In this document: in pieces, positions 1 to 6,611 of the stretch
How the letters are laid out: every line of letters starts with the position of its first letter
How positions within the stretch are numbered: the stretch's first letter is position 1
Source: Desulfobacteraceae bacterium
GTDB taxonomy: Bacteria > Desulfobacterota > Desulfobacteria > Desulfobacterales > SURF-15
DNA: 10,037 bases
Direction of reading: 5' to 3'
Assembly (NCBI GenBank): GCA_003599475.1
Contig: QZKK01000124.1
Coordinates: 1-10,037 of the forward strand
Made by a program: the position numbers and the translations under genes
Notes under the pieces: model-generated
Databases searched by the model: none
Seen by the model: only the letters and a program-made list of their open reading frames with translations
What the model was told of the DNA's origin: nothing

Positions 1-1
1 A

Positions 2-73
2 TCTCTTCCCAAGGAGGAGCGCGGAAAGATCAAGGTCATGGACATCACCGAGGTAGTCGCCGGCGCGATCTAG
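2..73 (+). CDS. C-terminal end of an unidentified gene (5' end outside the window)
   Basis: An open frame enters from the left edge and stops at TAG 71-73. The visible 23 residues include ERGKIKVMDITEVVAGAI, which have normal bacterial codon use, but the piece is too short to identify. The 130 bp between this stop and the ATG at 204 carry no recognised element; an 8-bp complementary pair (13-20 and 74-81) is probably chance. This fragment and the first ~41 codons of the next gene share a GC-rich composition that differs from the DNA after about position 340, so the extreme left end may come from another locus. Confidence 0.4.
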   Translation, partial: SLPKEERGKIKVMDITEVVAGAI

Positions 74-203
74 GCTCCTCCAAAGCAAGAAGATTTTCGG
101 CCTGTGCGGAACGCTCAGGACGAATAGCCTGTCTTCAGATCGGCCGCTTGGGCGGCAGCAGACGGGCCGACGCCCGAAACCTCCGGATACCAGCGAGGAC
201 CTT

Positions 204-914
204 ATGCCGGACAAGGACAAAACCCGGAAGGAGATCAAGGCCGCCGCAACGCCCTTCCCGAAGCACGCTGCCGCGCTCGCAGCCCTCCGGAGGCTCGCCG
301 CAGAGCGCGACCTCGACACCGAGGTGGCGCCCGGGCTTGCGGCGCTGACAATTCTATTTTCGACCACCTCCATGACCGCCATCGTGATCACCTTCGAGAA
401 GCGGATCGATGCCCTGGAAAGGCTTCTTCTGGCGCCGCTTGGGATGAAAACCCTGATTTTAGGAAAGGCCGCAGGAAGCTCTGCAATCGGCGTTTCGATG
501 GGGGTATTCGTCCTTCTGGTCAGCTTGCCGGTTTTCGGGCTTTCCGTCTCCAGCCCGGTTCTTCTCATTCTTTGCATCCTGCTTTCGGCTTTCGCCTTCG
601 CCTTCATGGGGCTGCTCATTTCCGTCGGTGTGCGCGAAGTATTCGAAGCCATGACGCTTTCAAATTTCTTCCGCTTCCCCATGATGTTTCTCTGCGGGGT
701 GTTTTTCCCCTTCGAAAGCCTTCCCAAATCCCTGCAAATCGTCGGATATTTCCTGCCGCTTACCTATTCCGTCGATCTTCTGCGGTACTGCCTTCTGGAA
801 GGGCGCTCGTTTTTGAATCCGTATCTTGACCTTGCCGCCCTGGCTGTCTTCAACCTGCTTCTTTTCCTTCTGATCGAGTCGATATTCAGGAAAAGATTGA
901 GGGAGCAGTACTGA
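204..914 (+). CDS. ABC-2-type transporter permease with a non-native N-terminus (chimeric or truncated)
   Basis: Residues ~42-236 look like the C-terminal three quarters of a DrrB/NodJ-type ABC-2 permease. APGLAALTILF (42-52) and the EKRIDALERLLLAPLG stretch (65-80) are family hallmarks, followed by hydrophobic segments at about 86-112, 117-141, 155-170 and 208-228 and a basic C-terminus. Such permeases normally have six helices in 250-280 residues and would export drugs, polysaccharides or lipids with a separate ATPase. Here helix 1 and the first external loop are missing. Residues 1-41 form instead a soluble, Ala/Lys/Arg-rich stretch of unrelated character, encoded in much GC-richer DNA. 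The ATG has a usable GAGG at 195-198, so the N-terminus looks like a genuine start of some other gene fused in frame. A deletion fusion, a horizontal junction and an assembly chimera are all possible. No ATPase gene lies next to it. Family assignment is fairly firm; functionality is doubtful. Confidence 0.65.
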   Translation: MPDKDKTRKEIKAAATPFPKHAAALAALRRLAAERDLDTEVAPGLAALTILFSTTSMTAIVITFEKRIDALERLLLAPLGMKTLILGKAAGSSAIGVSMGVFVLLVSLPVFGLSVSSPVLLILCILLSAFAFAFMGLLISVGVREVFEAMTLSNFFRFPMMFLCGVFFPFESLPKSLQIVGYFLPLTYSVDLLRYCLLEGRSFLNPYLDLAALAVFNLLLFLLIESIFRKRLREQY

Positions 915-961
915 ATGAGCTGCAGGAGTCAACAGATTCTCACAGAGAAGTGAGGTCAATC

Positions 962-1585
962 ATGAAACGCCTTTTGAATGCCCGGATCGCAGCCGGCTGC
1001 CTTTTTATGATCGCGTTCTGCCTTACGGCCTGGGAAAAAGGTTCGACAGCCGAAACTCACTCCCGCGCCAAAGCTTCAAGCCATCATGGAAGCCATCCCG
1101 CAGAAAACTTTCGGAATCCGCCCTCCCCCCTGACCGAACCCGGAAACGACGTATTCGGAACGGTTCAGGAGATCATTGGAAGGCTCGAGGCGGATCCTGG
1201 TACCGACTGGACCAAGGTCGACATGGAAGCCCTCCGGCGGCATCTCATCGACATGCACAACGTCGCCTTGCATGTGGAGGTGGTATCTCGAAGTCCGCTT
1301 GAAAACGGTGTAGGACTAGTGGTCCGGGGGGTAACCCCCGAGGCGGAAGCCTCGCTTTCCCGGGTTCTTGCCGCCCACCCCGAACAACTGAAGAAGGAAG
1401 CCGGCTGGACGATGGCGGTAAAGAAAACCGATTCCGGATACGAGCTTCAGGTCACCGGAACGGATCCCAAGGACGCGGCAAAAATCCGGGCATTGGGTTA
1501 CATCGGGCTTTTGGCTTATGGAAACCACCACCAGCCGCACCACTGGGCCATCGCCACGGGAGGCCGTCCCCATTCGCACGAATAG
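962..1585 (+). CDS. Secreted protein with His-rich ends, unknown function
   Basis: The 207-residue product has a signal peptide-like start (MKRLLNAR, then hydrophobic 9-23) and a possible signal peptidase I site after GSTA (27-30). ATG 962 is preferred over GTG 950 because GAGG (952-955) lies 6 bp upstream of it. A His-rich linker (HSRAKASSHHGSH, 33-45) is followed by a folded region from about 60. This holds DVFGTVQEIIGRLEADP and WTKVDMEALRRHLIDMHN, an acidic helical motif I associate with an uncharacterised bacterial family sometimes found near metal-handling genes (from memory, not checked). The C-terminus ends in GNHHQPHHWAIATGGRPHSHE, also His-rich, which suggests but does not prove metal binding. 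It starts 47 bp after the permease gene and could be co-transcribed with it. A fossil of a second copy's 3' end lies at 2650-2703. No catalytic motif is seen. Confidence 0.7.
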   Translation: MKRLLNARIAAGCLFMIAFCLTAWEKGSTAETHSRAKASSHHGSHPAENFRNPPSPLTEPGNDVFGTVQEIIGRLEADPGTDWTKVDMEALRRHLIDMHNVALHVEVVSRSPLENGVGLVVRGVTPEAEASLSRVLAAHPEQLKKEAGWTMAVKKTDSGYELQVTGTDPKDAAKIRALGYIGLLAYGNHHQPHHWAIATGGRPHSHE

Positions 1586-1884
1586 GAGAATTTTCAACCT
1601 GTGCTGTTGATCACCCGGCGGATGGCACTCTCGACGCAGCTACCTCCGGTCGGAAGATTCAGATACCGGAAGGCGGTATATTAAGATTCTGCTTGGCATG
1701 GGTGTAATCGATGGCTTCGAAAGAGGCGTTGATGTTGAGCCGTTTCAGGGGGATAATTCAGGGATATTTTAACAACCGTTCACTCGACTGCATGTGGATG
1801 GTTTCCTGTCGCAAACCCGGAAAGTAATATGAAAATCGAACAGATTGGGGTAAGATAAATATACTCTCATCCGGAGGAGCGGCA
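1586..1884. other. Gene-poor intergenic stretch
   Basis: About 300 bp with no convincing gene. All frames contain stops. One plus-strand frame stays open for roughly 50 codons up to a TAA near 1770, but it has no ribosome binding site and no recognisable motif, so it could be a decayed remnant or chance. An AT-rich patch around 1850-1866, just before the strong ribosome binding site at 1873-1878, may hold the promoter of the downstream short ORF and Uma2 gene, but no convincing -35/-10 pair was found. No terminator with a T-run follows the gene ending at 1585. Confidence 0.4.
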
Positions 1885-1968
1885 ATGATCGAGCTATTTC
1901 AAATCGCCGGGCCCGCGTTGCTGTCGCGGCCGGCGCCTTTGTGGTACGCTATTGCAAAAAAAGGATAA
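1885..1968 (+). CDS. Short upstream ORF (27 aa), possible leader peptide or remnant
   Basis: ATG 1885 is preceded by a near-perfect Shine-Dalgarno GGAGGA (1873-1878) at 6 bp spacing, stronger than the AAAGGA in front of the Uma2 ATG. The frame encodes 27 residues beginning MIELFQIAGPALL and ends at TAA 1966-1968, only 5 bp before the Uma2 ATG at 1974. This spacing would allow translational coupling. The peptide has no run of regulatory codons as in attenuation leaders and no clear membrane segment. It could be a leader peptide, a small protein, or the start of a gene whose remainder was lost. Translation is inferred only from the ribosome binding site and spacing. Confidence 0.3.
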   Translation: MIELFQIAGPALLSRPAPLWYAIAKKG

Positions 1969-1973
1969 GAATA

Positions 1974-2558
1974 ATGCCGGAACCAGTCAAAAGGTCGGCC
2001 ACATACGAAGATCTTTACGGCATCCCGGAGAACATGACGGGAGAAATCATCGATGGTGAGCTCATCGTCTCCCCAAGACCATCGAGGAGGCATACCATCG
2101 CTTCCTCATTCCTGGGAGGTGAAATCATACCACCTTATTGTCATGGTCGAGGAGGCGGTCCTGGTGGTTGGATCATCATTATCGAACCGGAAATTGGACT
2201 GGGAAGGGATATCCTTGTTCCGGATCTGGCCGGTTGGAAAGTAGAGAGATTCCCAAGGTCCGAAAATCATAACTGGATTTCTGTTCCCCCGGACTGGATA
2301 TGTGAGGTTCTTTCCCCCGCCACGGCAAGCAACGATAGAGTTAAAAAAATGCGTGTCTTCGCCCGGCACGAAATACCGCACACATGGTTGATTGACCCGG
2401 TCCTGATGACCCTGGAAGTATTCAAGCTCGAATCAGGCCGATGGTTTCTGCTGGAGGCATTTGCAGGAAATCAAAAAGTACACGTTGCGCCTTTCCATGA
2501 AGTAGAAATTGATCTGGGTATCCTCTGGCTTCCTTTGGATTCAGTCGACCAGGCATAG
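1974..2558 (+). CDS. Uma2 family (DUF820) restriction-endonuclease-fold protein
   Basis: The 194-residue product matches the usual Uma2 size and motif order. RSATYEDLYGIPEN (8-20) leads into EIIDGELIVSPRPSRRH (24-40), then GGPGGWIIIIEPEI (61-74), ILVPDLAGW (80-88), WICEVLSPATASNDRVKKM (108-126) and IPHTWLIDP (134-142). In this PD-(D/E)XK superfamily family the likely metal-binding positions are D84 of the VPD motif and E111 of CEVLS, with K124 or K125 nearby; all are present, so the fold appears intact. The biological role of Uma2 proteins is not established; they are often multicopy and linked to mobile DNA or defence. ATG 1974 is chosen over an upstream in-frame GTG at 1941 because AAAGGA lies about 8 bp before it and the family normally begins near this residue. 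It lies between a His-rich-protein gene and the fossil end of a second copy of that gene, suggesting it arrived with a rearrangement. Confidence 0.88.
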   Translation: MPEPVKRSATYEDLYGIPENMTGEIIDGELIVSPRPSRRHTIASSFLGGEIIPPYCHGRGGGPGGWIIIIEPEIGLGRDILVPDLAGWKVERFPRSENHNWISVPPDWICEVLSPATASNDRVKKMRVFARHEIPHTWLIDPVLMTLEVFKLESGRWFLLEAFAGNQKVHVAPFHEVEIDLGILWLPLDSVDQA

Positions 2559-2649
2559 TGATTCGTCAGCTTAAAGTTCCGCAGCATACCCGCCGACACG
2601 CTTCCCAGGAGCCGGCGCTTGATGCCGGAAACCCCTCGCTTTCCCAGGA

Positions 2650-2703
2650 CAGCCGCACCACTGGGCCATTGCCAAAGGAGACCTTCCCCATTCTCCCGAT
2701 TGA
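2650..2703 (+). pseudogene. Fossil 3' end of a second copy of the 962-1585 gene
   Basis: These 54 bases encode QPHHWAIAKGDLPHSPD plus TGA and align without gaps to the last 18 codons of the 962-1585 gene (1532-1585, QPHHWAIATGGRPHSHE plus TAG). By my count 44 of 54 bases match, with a run of 20 identical bases at the start and several differences at third codon positions, consistent with a formerly coding paralogue. Upstream similarity fades immediately and the frame is closed by TGA at 2620-2622, so only the tail remains. A 9-bp direct repeat (TTCCCAGGA at 2602-2610 and 2641-2649) abuts the start of the fossil and may mark a recombination point or be chance. The fossil ends 14 bp before the stop of the convergent permease gene. 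Confidence 0.6.
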
Positions 2704-2717
2704 AACAGGGTGACTGC

Positions 2718-3956
2718 CTACATTTTCCTCAATATGTCGGCCGGCTTCATCCGGGAGGTTCTCCGCCCCATGAAAAAGCTTGCCAGAGCCCCTGCCGCAA
2801 GCGAAAGGGTAAGCGCGGCCAAAGTGAGACCGCCGGATACGCTTACCGGAAGGCGGACTGCCGCAGCGGCTGTTTCCGCATCCTTTGCAAAGGCGGGCAG
2901 CAGGTTTATCTGCCAGGGGGTGGAAACGGGGATCGAAAGAAAGCCGAGAAGGTAGGAGATCCCATATCCGATGAGAAGACCGAGCAGGCCGCCTGCAAAC
3001 GACTGGAGCAGCGCTTCGCCCATGAGCTGTTTCTGCACGTCTTTTTCCATCCAGCCGACGGCTTTGAGAATCCCGATTTCGCTCGATCGCGCAACCAGGT
3101 TTCCCAGCATGGTTTTGATGATTAAAAAGATCGCCCCTCCTAGGGCGATGATCGAGGCAAGCAGGGAGAACTGATCGGAGATCTTTGAGACACCACCCAT
3201 CAACTCCAGGAAAGAGTCCGAGCTCGTGATGGAAACGCCGGGCAAAATCTTTGCAATCTGCGGCTTGACCCGGCTTAATTGCGATGGATTCGTAAGCCTT
3301 AAATAAACGAGGTTTACGCCTTTTTTCTCGACTCCGAGCAACCGCTGGGCTTCTTCTATGGGCAGATAGATATTGGCCGATGCGATCTGGGAGCCTTCCC
3401 GGATCTCGAGAAGGCCGACGACGGAAAAGGGATGCCCGCCGACAGCGAAACTTTTGCCGACACCGGCATCATGGAATTTCGCATAATGTTTTTCCAGCAC
3501 TGCCTCCCCTTCTTTTTCCGGAAACCGGCCGTCTTTCAGCCACTCCTTTATTTTTACGGGGCCAAGACCCGGCCGGGAAAGGTCTACCCCCAGGATGGTC
3601 CTGAACCCCGACTGATCAAACTCCCACAGCAGAAGAGATGAGGCGGCCTCCCCTACCCCTTCGATCGCGGAGAGCCTCTTCAGATCTTCAGGAGAAAGGA
3701 GCTGGTTGGAAAAAGGCAGCCTTATCCCCCGCATGGAAGTGGGGGATTGAGCCGCATCCGAGGCGCGCTTCTCCGGCCTCTGGATTACGAGGTCCGCCCC
3801 GAGGTTTTGAAAAGGAAGGCTTGCCGCCTTCTTGTAAGCGGTCGAAACGGCGTTTATCGATACGAAGAGGGAAATACCGATTGCGATCCCCAGGATATTG
3901 ACCAGGGTGCGGTGATGGTGATGGCGCAGCTCTTTTACCATATAGCGATAGCTCAT
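2718..3956 (-). CDS. MacB/FtsX-like ABC transporter permease (second paralogue of the operon)
   Basis: The 412-residue product has the MacB layout: an N-terminal helix (17-38), a large periplasmic domain (~39-260) with motifs such as NLGADLVIQR (51-60) and ASANIYLPIEEAQ (192-204), and a C-terminal FtsX domain with helices at about 262-286, 315-340 and 374-397. SEIGILKAVGW (292-302) is the typical FtsX-domain coupling region facing the ATPase. An unusual HHHH run (12-15) lies in the short cytoplasmic segment before helix 1. It is clearly homologous to the other permease of this operon (5032-6282), so the two probably form a heterodimer. The start has TGAGG 5-6 bp upstream inside the end of the preceding gene and follows that gene's stop by 7 bp. 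It is the last gene of the operon; no clear terminator hairpin with a T-run was found. Substrate unknown; lipoproteins, peptides or metal-linked envelope stress are all possible. Confidence 0.9.
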   Translation of the reverse strand: MSYRYMVKELRHHHHRTLVNILGIAIGISLFVSINAVSTAYKKAASLPFQNLGADLVIQRPEKRASDAAQSPTSMRGIRLPFSNQLLSPEDLKRLSAIEGVGEAASSLLLWEFDQSGFRTILGVDLSRPGLGPVKIKEWLKDGRFPEKEGEAVLEKHYAKFHDAGVGKSFAVGGHPFSVVGLLEIREGSQIASANIYLPIEEAQRLLGVEKKGVNLVYLRLTNPSQLSRVKPQIAKILPGVSITSSDSFLELMGGVSKISDQFSLLASIIALGGAIFLIIKTMLGNLVARSSEIGILKAVGWMEKDVQKQLMGEALLQSFAGGLLGLLIGYGISYLLGFLSIPVSTPWQINLLPAFAKDAETAAAAVRLPVSVSGGLTLAALTLSLAAGALASFFMGRRTSRMKPADILRKM

Positions 3957-3963
3957 GAGCGCC

Positions 3964-4374
3964 TCACTTGCTTTCCGTCGTCTGATGGAGGGCGCTTTTC
4001 AGGTCCTCCATGGTCCATTTACCCTGAAAGAAGGAAGGACCGGAACCGGTGGGAAAGCCGGTGAATTGGATCTCTTTCGCACCGGTATTGACTACCGGTG
4101 AATCGTTGATCCAGATGACAAGAGGAATATGCTGCCGCACCCCCTTTTGGGCCATAAACTTCTCGCCCTCCTTTGTTTCGAAATCGTACCAGGAAACTCT
4201 GATCTTGTCCCCGAAGCCGGAAAAGACACTTTTTATCTTATCGATTGTTTCCATCAGGGGGCCGTGGTTCATGAAGAGCACTTCGACTTTGGCGGGTTTT
4301 GCAGCGGAAGAGAGACCGAAAAACACGGAAACGAGAAACAAAGACAGTATGCAGCACAAAGACGCTTTTTTCAT
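3964..4374 (-). CDS. Secreted thioredoxin-fold-like protein lacking the CxxC motif
   Basis: A 136-residue protein with a clear signal peptide (MKK, hydrophobic 4-22, likely cleavage after LSSA/A near 24-25). The mature part reads like a small thioredoxin fold: strand KVEVLFMN (29-36), a helix (40-53), strand KIRVSWYDF (57-65), a short helix, then VRQHIPLVIWINDS (79-92), where Pro84 sits where the cis-proline of thioredoxins would be. Where a redox-active CxxC would follow the first strand there is NHGPL (36-40), and the only cysteines (7, 8) are in the signal peptide. It therefore cannot be a thiol oxidoreductase and may be a binding or structural subunit. The start overlaps the ATPase stop in an ATGA arrangement (4371-4374) and has GGAGG 7 bp upstream. 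Its place between ATPase and permease genes suggests it serves this ABC complex in the periplasm. The fold call is by eye. Confidence 0.75.
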   Translation of the reverse strand: MKKASLCCILSLFLVSVFFGLSSAAKPAKVEVLFMNHGPLMETIDKIKSVFSGFGDKIRVSWYDFETKEGEKFMAQKGVRQHIPLVIWINDSPVVNTGAKEIQFTGFPTGSGPSFFQGKWTMEDLKSALHQTTESK

Positions 4375-5039
4375 GATAAAACCTCCCCGTCATGCATGCG
4401 GATCAGCCGATCCGCGTTTTTGGCAAGCTCCGTTTCATGGGTGACCATGAGGATCGCCACGTTCTCCTCGGTGTGCAGCCGCTTTAAAATATGAATGATC
4501 GTATCGCCTGTTGCGGAGTCCAGGTTTCCGGTCGGCTCGTCGGCAAAGAGGATCTTTGGATGGTTCACCAGGGCCCTTGCAATGGCCACCCGCTGTTTTT
4601 CTCCTCCGGAAAGGGCTGACGGAAGGTGGTCGATGCGGTGGGAAAGCTCCATTTTTTCGAGAAGCTCCGTTGCCCGCCTTTTCCGCTCCTCACCTGTAAT
4701 CTTTACCGGAAAAAGAGGCAGGGCGACGTTTTCCCATGCGGAAAGGGTGGGGATGAGATTAAAGGACTGGAAGATGAAGCCTACGTTTCCTCTTCGGAAA
4801 AGCGCAAGCTCATCCTCTGACGCACGGGTGATCTCCTTTCCGTCGAGCACCACCTCCCCTCCCGTGGGGCGTTCCAGTCCTGAAAGCAGCGAAAGAAGCG
4901 TTGTCTTGCCGCAACCGGATTTTCCCACAAGGCATACGAATTCTCCCCTCTTGACGGAAACCGACACTCCCTTGACCACCTCAAGATCGCCGTATTTTTT
5001 GCTCAGATCTTTCCCCGATAGAATGGCTCCGTTATTCAT
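4371..5039 (-). CDS. ABC transporter ATP-binding protein, MacB/LolD type
   Basis: The 222-residue nucleotide-binding domain is complete: Walker A GKSGCGKT (39-46), Q-loop Gln91 in FIFQSFNLIPTLS, signature LSGGEKQR (143-150), Walker B ILFADEP (163-169), D-loop NLD (172-174) and H-loop His201. The FQSFNL..LSAWENV region and the ADEPTGNLDS stretch are typical of the MacB/LolD/FtsE group that pairs with FtsX-like permeases. ATG 5039 is chosen because GGAGGT lies 8 bp upstream and the protein then begins just before the first family strand; a longer in-frame start at 5114 would add 25 unrelated residues. It overlaps the stop of the upstream permease gene by 8 bp and the next gene by 4 bp, so all are translationally coupled. 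It should power the permease pair encoded on either side. Confidence 0.95.
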   Translation of the reverse strand: MNNGAILSGKDLSKKYGDLEVVKGVSVSVKRGEFVCLVGKSGCGKTTLLSLLSGLERPTGGEVVLDGKEITRASEDELALFRRGNVGFIFQSFNLIPTLSAWENVALPLFPVKITGEERKRRATELLEKMELSHRIDHLPSALSGGEKQRVAIARALVNHPKILFADEPTGNLDSATGDTIIHILKRLHTEENVAILMVTHETELAKNADRLIRMHDGEVLS

Positions 5040-6282
5040 GCCGCAATACCTCCGATGGTTTGATTCTCGAAACGCTTCTTCCCAGCAGAGCACCCGTAAG
5101 CCCGCCGATTGCAACCGAAAGCAGGATGCTGAATCCGGCCAGGGTAAACGGAACCTGGACGGGCAGTCGCAGCGTCTTGTAGATCTGATCTCCGCCTCCG
5201 GGCAGAAAGTGCGGTGTCGGGCTCATCTCCCAGGGGATCGGGATGTTGACCTCCATGAAGCTCAGACCGAAGGCGGCAACAAGCGCGATTCCAAGCCCCA
5301 GGATTCCCGCCAGGAAGCACTGAATCACCGATTCGGTAAAAAGCTGCATGATGACGTTTCGATGCGTCCAGCCGACTGCCTTCAAGACCCCGATCTCCCG
5401 TGCACGCTCTGCGATGTTTCCGGCCATGGTCTTAAACGCGATCAAAACCGCCACGACGATGGCGATAAGCGATGCGGCGAGGGTAAACTTGTCGGAGAGG
5501 GCAAAGAGGCTTCCGAGGATCTTCAGGAAGGAGTCGGGTGTCGCGATGGCGGCTTTCTTTCCGAAAATCGTCCTGAGAGCCGGAGTCAGCTCGGCAATCT
5601 TTTCCTGGTCGGCTTTGATAAAAAGGAGGTTTACATCGGATGCGGCAAAGGAGGAGACGGATTGAACCAGCGCCGAGGAGGCCGCAAGCTCCTGTGCCTC
5701 GGAAAGCGGAAGGTACACGTTTGCCACCGCGATTTTTGCCGCCCGCGAGGCATCGATAAGCCCGACTACGGGATATGTCTTTCCGGATACGGAAATGGTT
5801 TCTCCCGCCTGTATGCCGAACTGGTCTGCATAGGCCTTCTCGACGAGCGCTTCGACCTTTCCTTCTTCGAGAAAACGTCCGGAGGTCACCGATGCGCGCA
5901 GCACCGCAGGTCCGATGGCATTTTGCAGTTCGATGCCGAGCACGGTCCAGGCGCGGTTCGGGTCAAAGACCCAGAGGAGAACCGCTTTGCCTGTACCCCT
6001 CACGCCCGGCAATTGACTGACCTGTTGTATCTCCTCATCGCGGATGGTGACGGCGGAACATGGGAAAACCGCTCCCGCAAGCTCCTTCGGGACATCCCCG
6101 GAGCGCTGCACGGTGATGTCGGCACCGATCTCCTTCAAAGGCACATGGGCGGCCTGGCGGTAAGCCGAGGAAAGAGCGTTTAAGATGACCAGCAGGGCGA
6201 TTCCGATGGAAAGGCCGATGATGGAGACAACCGTCCTCCGCCTCTGATGGTAGAGCTCATGAAACAGGTAGTGCAAATTCAT
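5032..6282 (-). CDS. MacB/FtsX-like ABC transporter permease (first paralogue of the operon)
   Basis: A 416-residue permease with one N-terminal helix (17-38), a periplasmic MacB-type domain (~39-262) carrying EIGADITVQR (51-60) and AVANVYLPLSEAQ (185-197), and three C-terminal helices (~264-290, 316-342, 378-400). AREIGVLKAVGWTHRNV (294-310) is the FtsX-domain coupling segment. It parallels the 2718-3956 product along its full length, including the LGADL/IGADI and KAVGW motifs, which points to an old gene duplication and a heteromeric transporter. The ATG is preceded by GGAGG about 8 bp away. It is the first gene of the ABC block; upstream lie 338 bp of repeats separating it from the sensor gene. 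No fused ATPase domain is present, unlike E. coli MacB. Substrate cannot be read from sequence. Confidence 0.92.
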   Translation of the reverse strand: MNLHYLFHELYHQRRRTVVSIIGLSIGIALLVILNALSSAYRQAAHVPLKEIGADITVQRSGDVPKELAGAVFPCSAVTIRDEEIQQVSQLPGVRGTGKAVLLWVFDPNRAWTVLGIELQNAIGPAVLRASVTSGRFLEEGKVEALVEKAYADQFGIQAGETISVSGKTYPVVGLIDASRAAKIAVANVYLPLSEAQELAASSALVQSVSSFAASDVNLLFIKADQEKIAELTPALRTIFGKKAAIATPDSFLKILGSLFALSDKFTLAASLIAIVVAVLIAFKTMAGNIAERAREIGVLKAVGWTHRNVIMQLFTESVIQCFLAGILGLGIALVAAFGLSFMEVNIPIPWEMSPTPHFLPGGGDQIYKTLRLPVQVPFTLAGFSILLSVAIGGLTGALLGRSVSRIKPSEVLRHE

Positions 6283-6305
6283 ATCCTATCCTCCAGGCCT
6301 GAATC

Positions 6306-6348
6306 GTTCAAAGGTTCAGGGTTCAACGTTCAGTGTTCAAGGAGTTCA
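6306..6348. repeat. GTTCA short tandem repeats, about 7-bp period
   Basis: GTTCA begins at 6306, 6314, 6321, 6328, 6335 and 6344, giving spacings of 8, 7, 7, 7 and 9 bp. Only two bases separate most copies. The array sits 24-66 bp upstream of the permease ATG at 6282, on the side where promoter or leader sequence is expected. Confidence 0.7.
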
Positions 6349-6356
6349 GAATTCCG

Positions 6357-6389
6357 TAGGATGGGTTGAGCGAAGCAAAACCCAACCTA
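6357..6389. repeat. Imperfect inverted repeat, REP-like
   Basis: TAGGATGGGTT (6357-6367) and AACCCAACCTA (6379-6389) pair over 11 bp with one mismatch around an 11-base loop. The stem can fold in RNA from either strand but is not followed by a T-run. The GGGTTGAGCGAAGCAAAACCC core resembles dispersed palindromic repeats I have seen in many proteobacterial intergenic regions (from memory). Confidence 0.55.
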
Positions 6390-6481
6390 AGAAGCTTGCG
6401 GTGCGGCCTGAACTCGTGTTGGATTCGTTTACTCTCAACCCAACCTACAAATCTAAGAAAATGATCTTGTTCCTTCATTCG

Positions 6482-6509
6482 ATGTTGAACGTTCTATGTT
6501 GGACGTTCA
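6482..6509. repeat. Two-copy 14-bp direct repeat
   Basis: ATGTTGAACGTTC (6482-6494) and ATGTTGGACGTTC (6496-6508) differ at one base and are offset by 14 bp, twice the 7-bp period of the neighbouring arrays. Each contains a GAACGTTC-like palindrome. Confidence 0.6.
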
Positions 6510-6562
6510 GTTTCATACGAGGGTTCAGGGCTTTTGCGGTCTTTCTGGTTTCTGCGGTCTTC

Positions 6563-6611
6563 CTGACCTCTGACTTCTGCCCTCTGACCTCTGATTTCCG
6601 ACTTCCGATCT
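6563..6611. repeat. CTGACYT heptamer tandem array, seven copies
   Basis: Seven contiguous 7-bp units start at 6563, 6570, 6577, 6584, 6591, 6598 and 6605: CTGACCT, CTGACTT, CTGCCCT, CTGACCT, CTGATTT, CCGACTT and CCGATCT, with a possible decayed eighth at 6612. The period is exact. The array ends 9 bp from the stop codon of the sensor gene at 6621. Confidence 0.8.

Noticed and set aside
13..81. 8-bp complementary pair GGAGGAGC and GCTCCTCC around the end of the first partial gene
   Set aside because: The loop is more than 50 bases and one arm is inside coding sequence; probably coincidental.
1603..1770. About 50-codon open frame downstream of the His-rich protein gene
   Set aside because: No start with a ribosome binding site, no motif, and the length is within chance expectation.
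2619..3125. Plus-strand open frame of 168 codons
   Set aside because: It runs across the fossil tail and antisense to the permease gene in a different frame from the fossil; no protein-like features.
4495..6183. Very long plus-strand open frame (562 codons) opposite the ABC genes
   Set aside because: It lies antisense to the ATPase and first permease, both with full family motifs; its translation has no domain-like character and is rich in Arg/Gly/Ser as expected for an antisense shadow.
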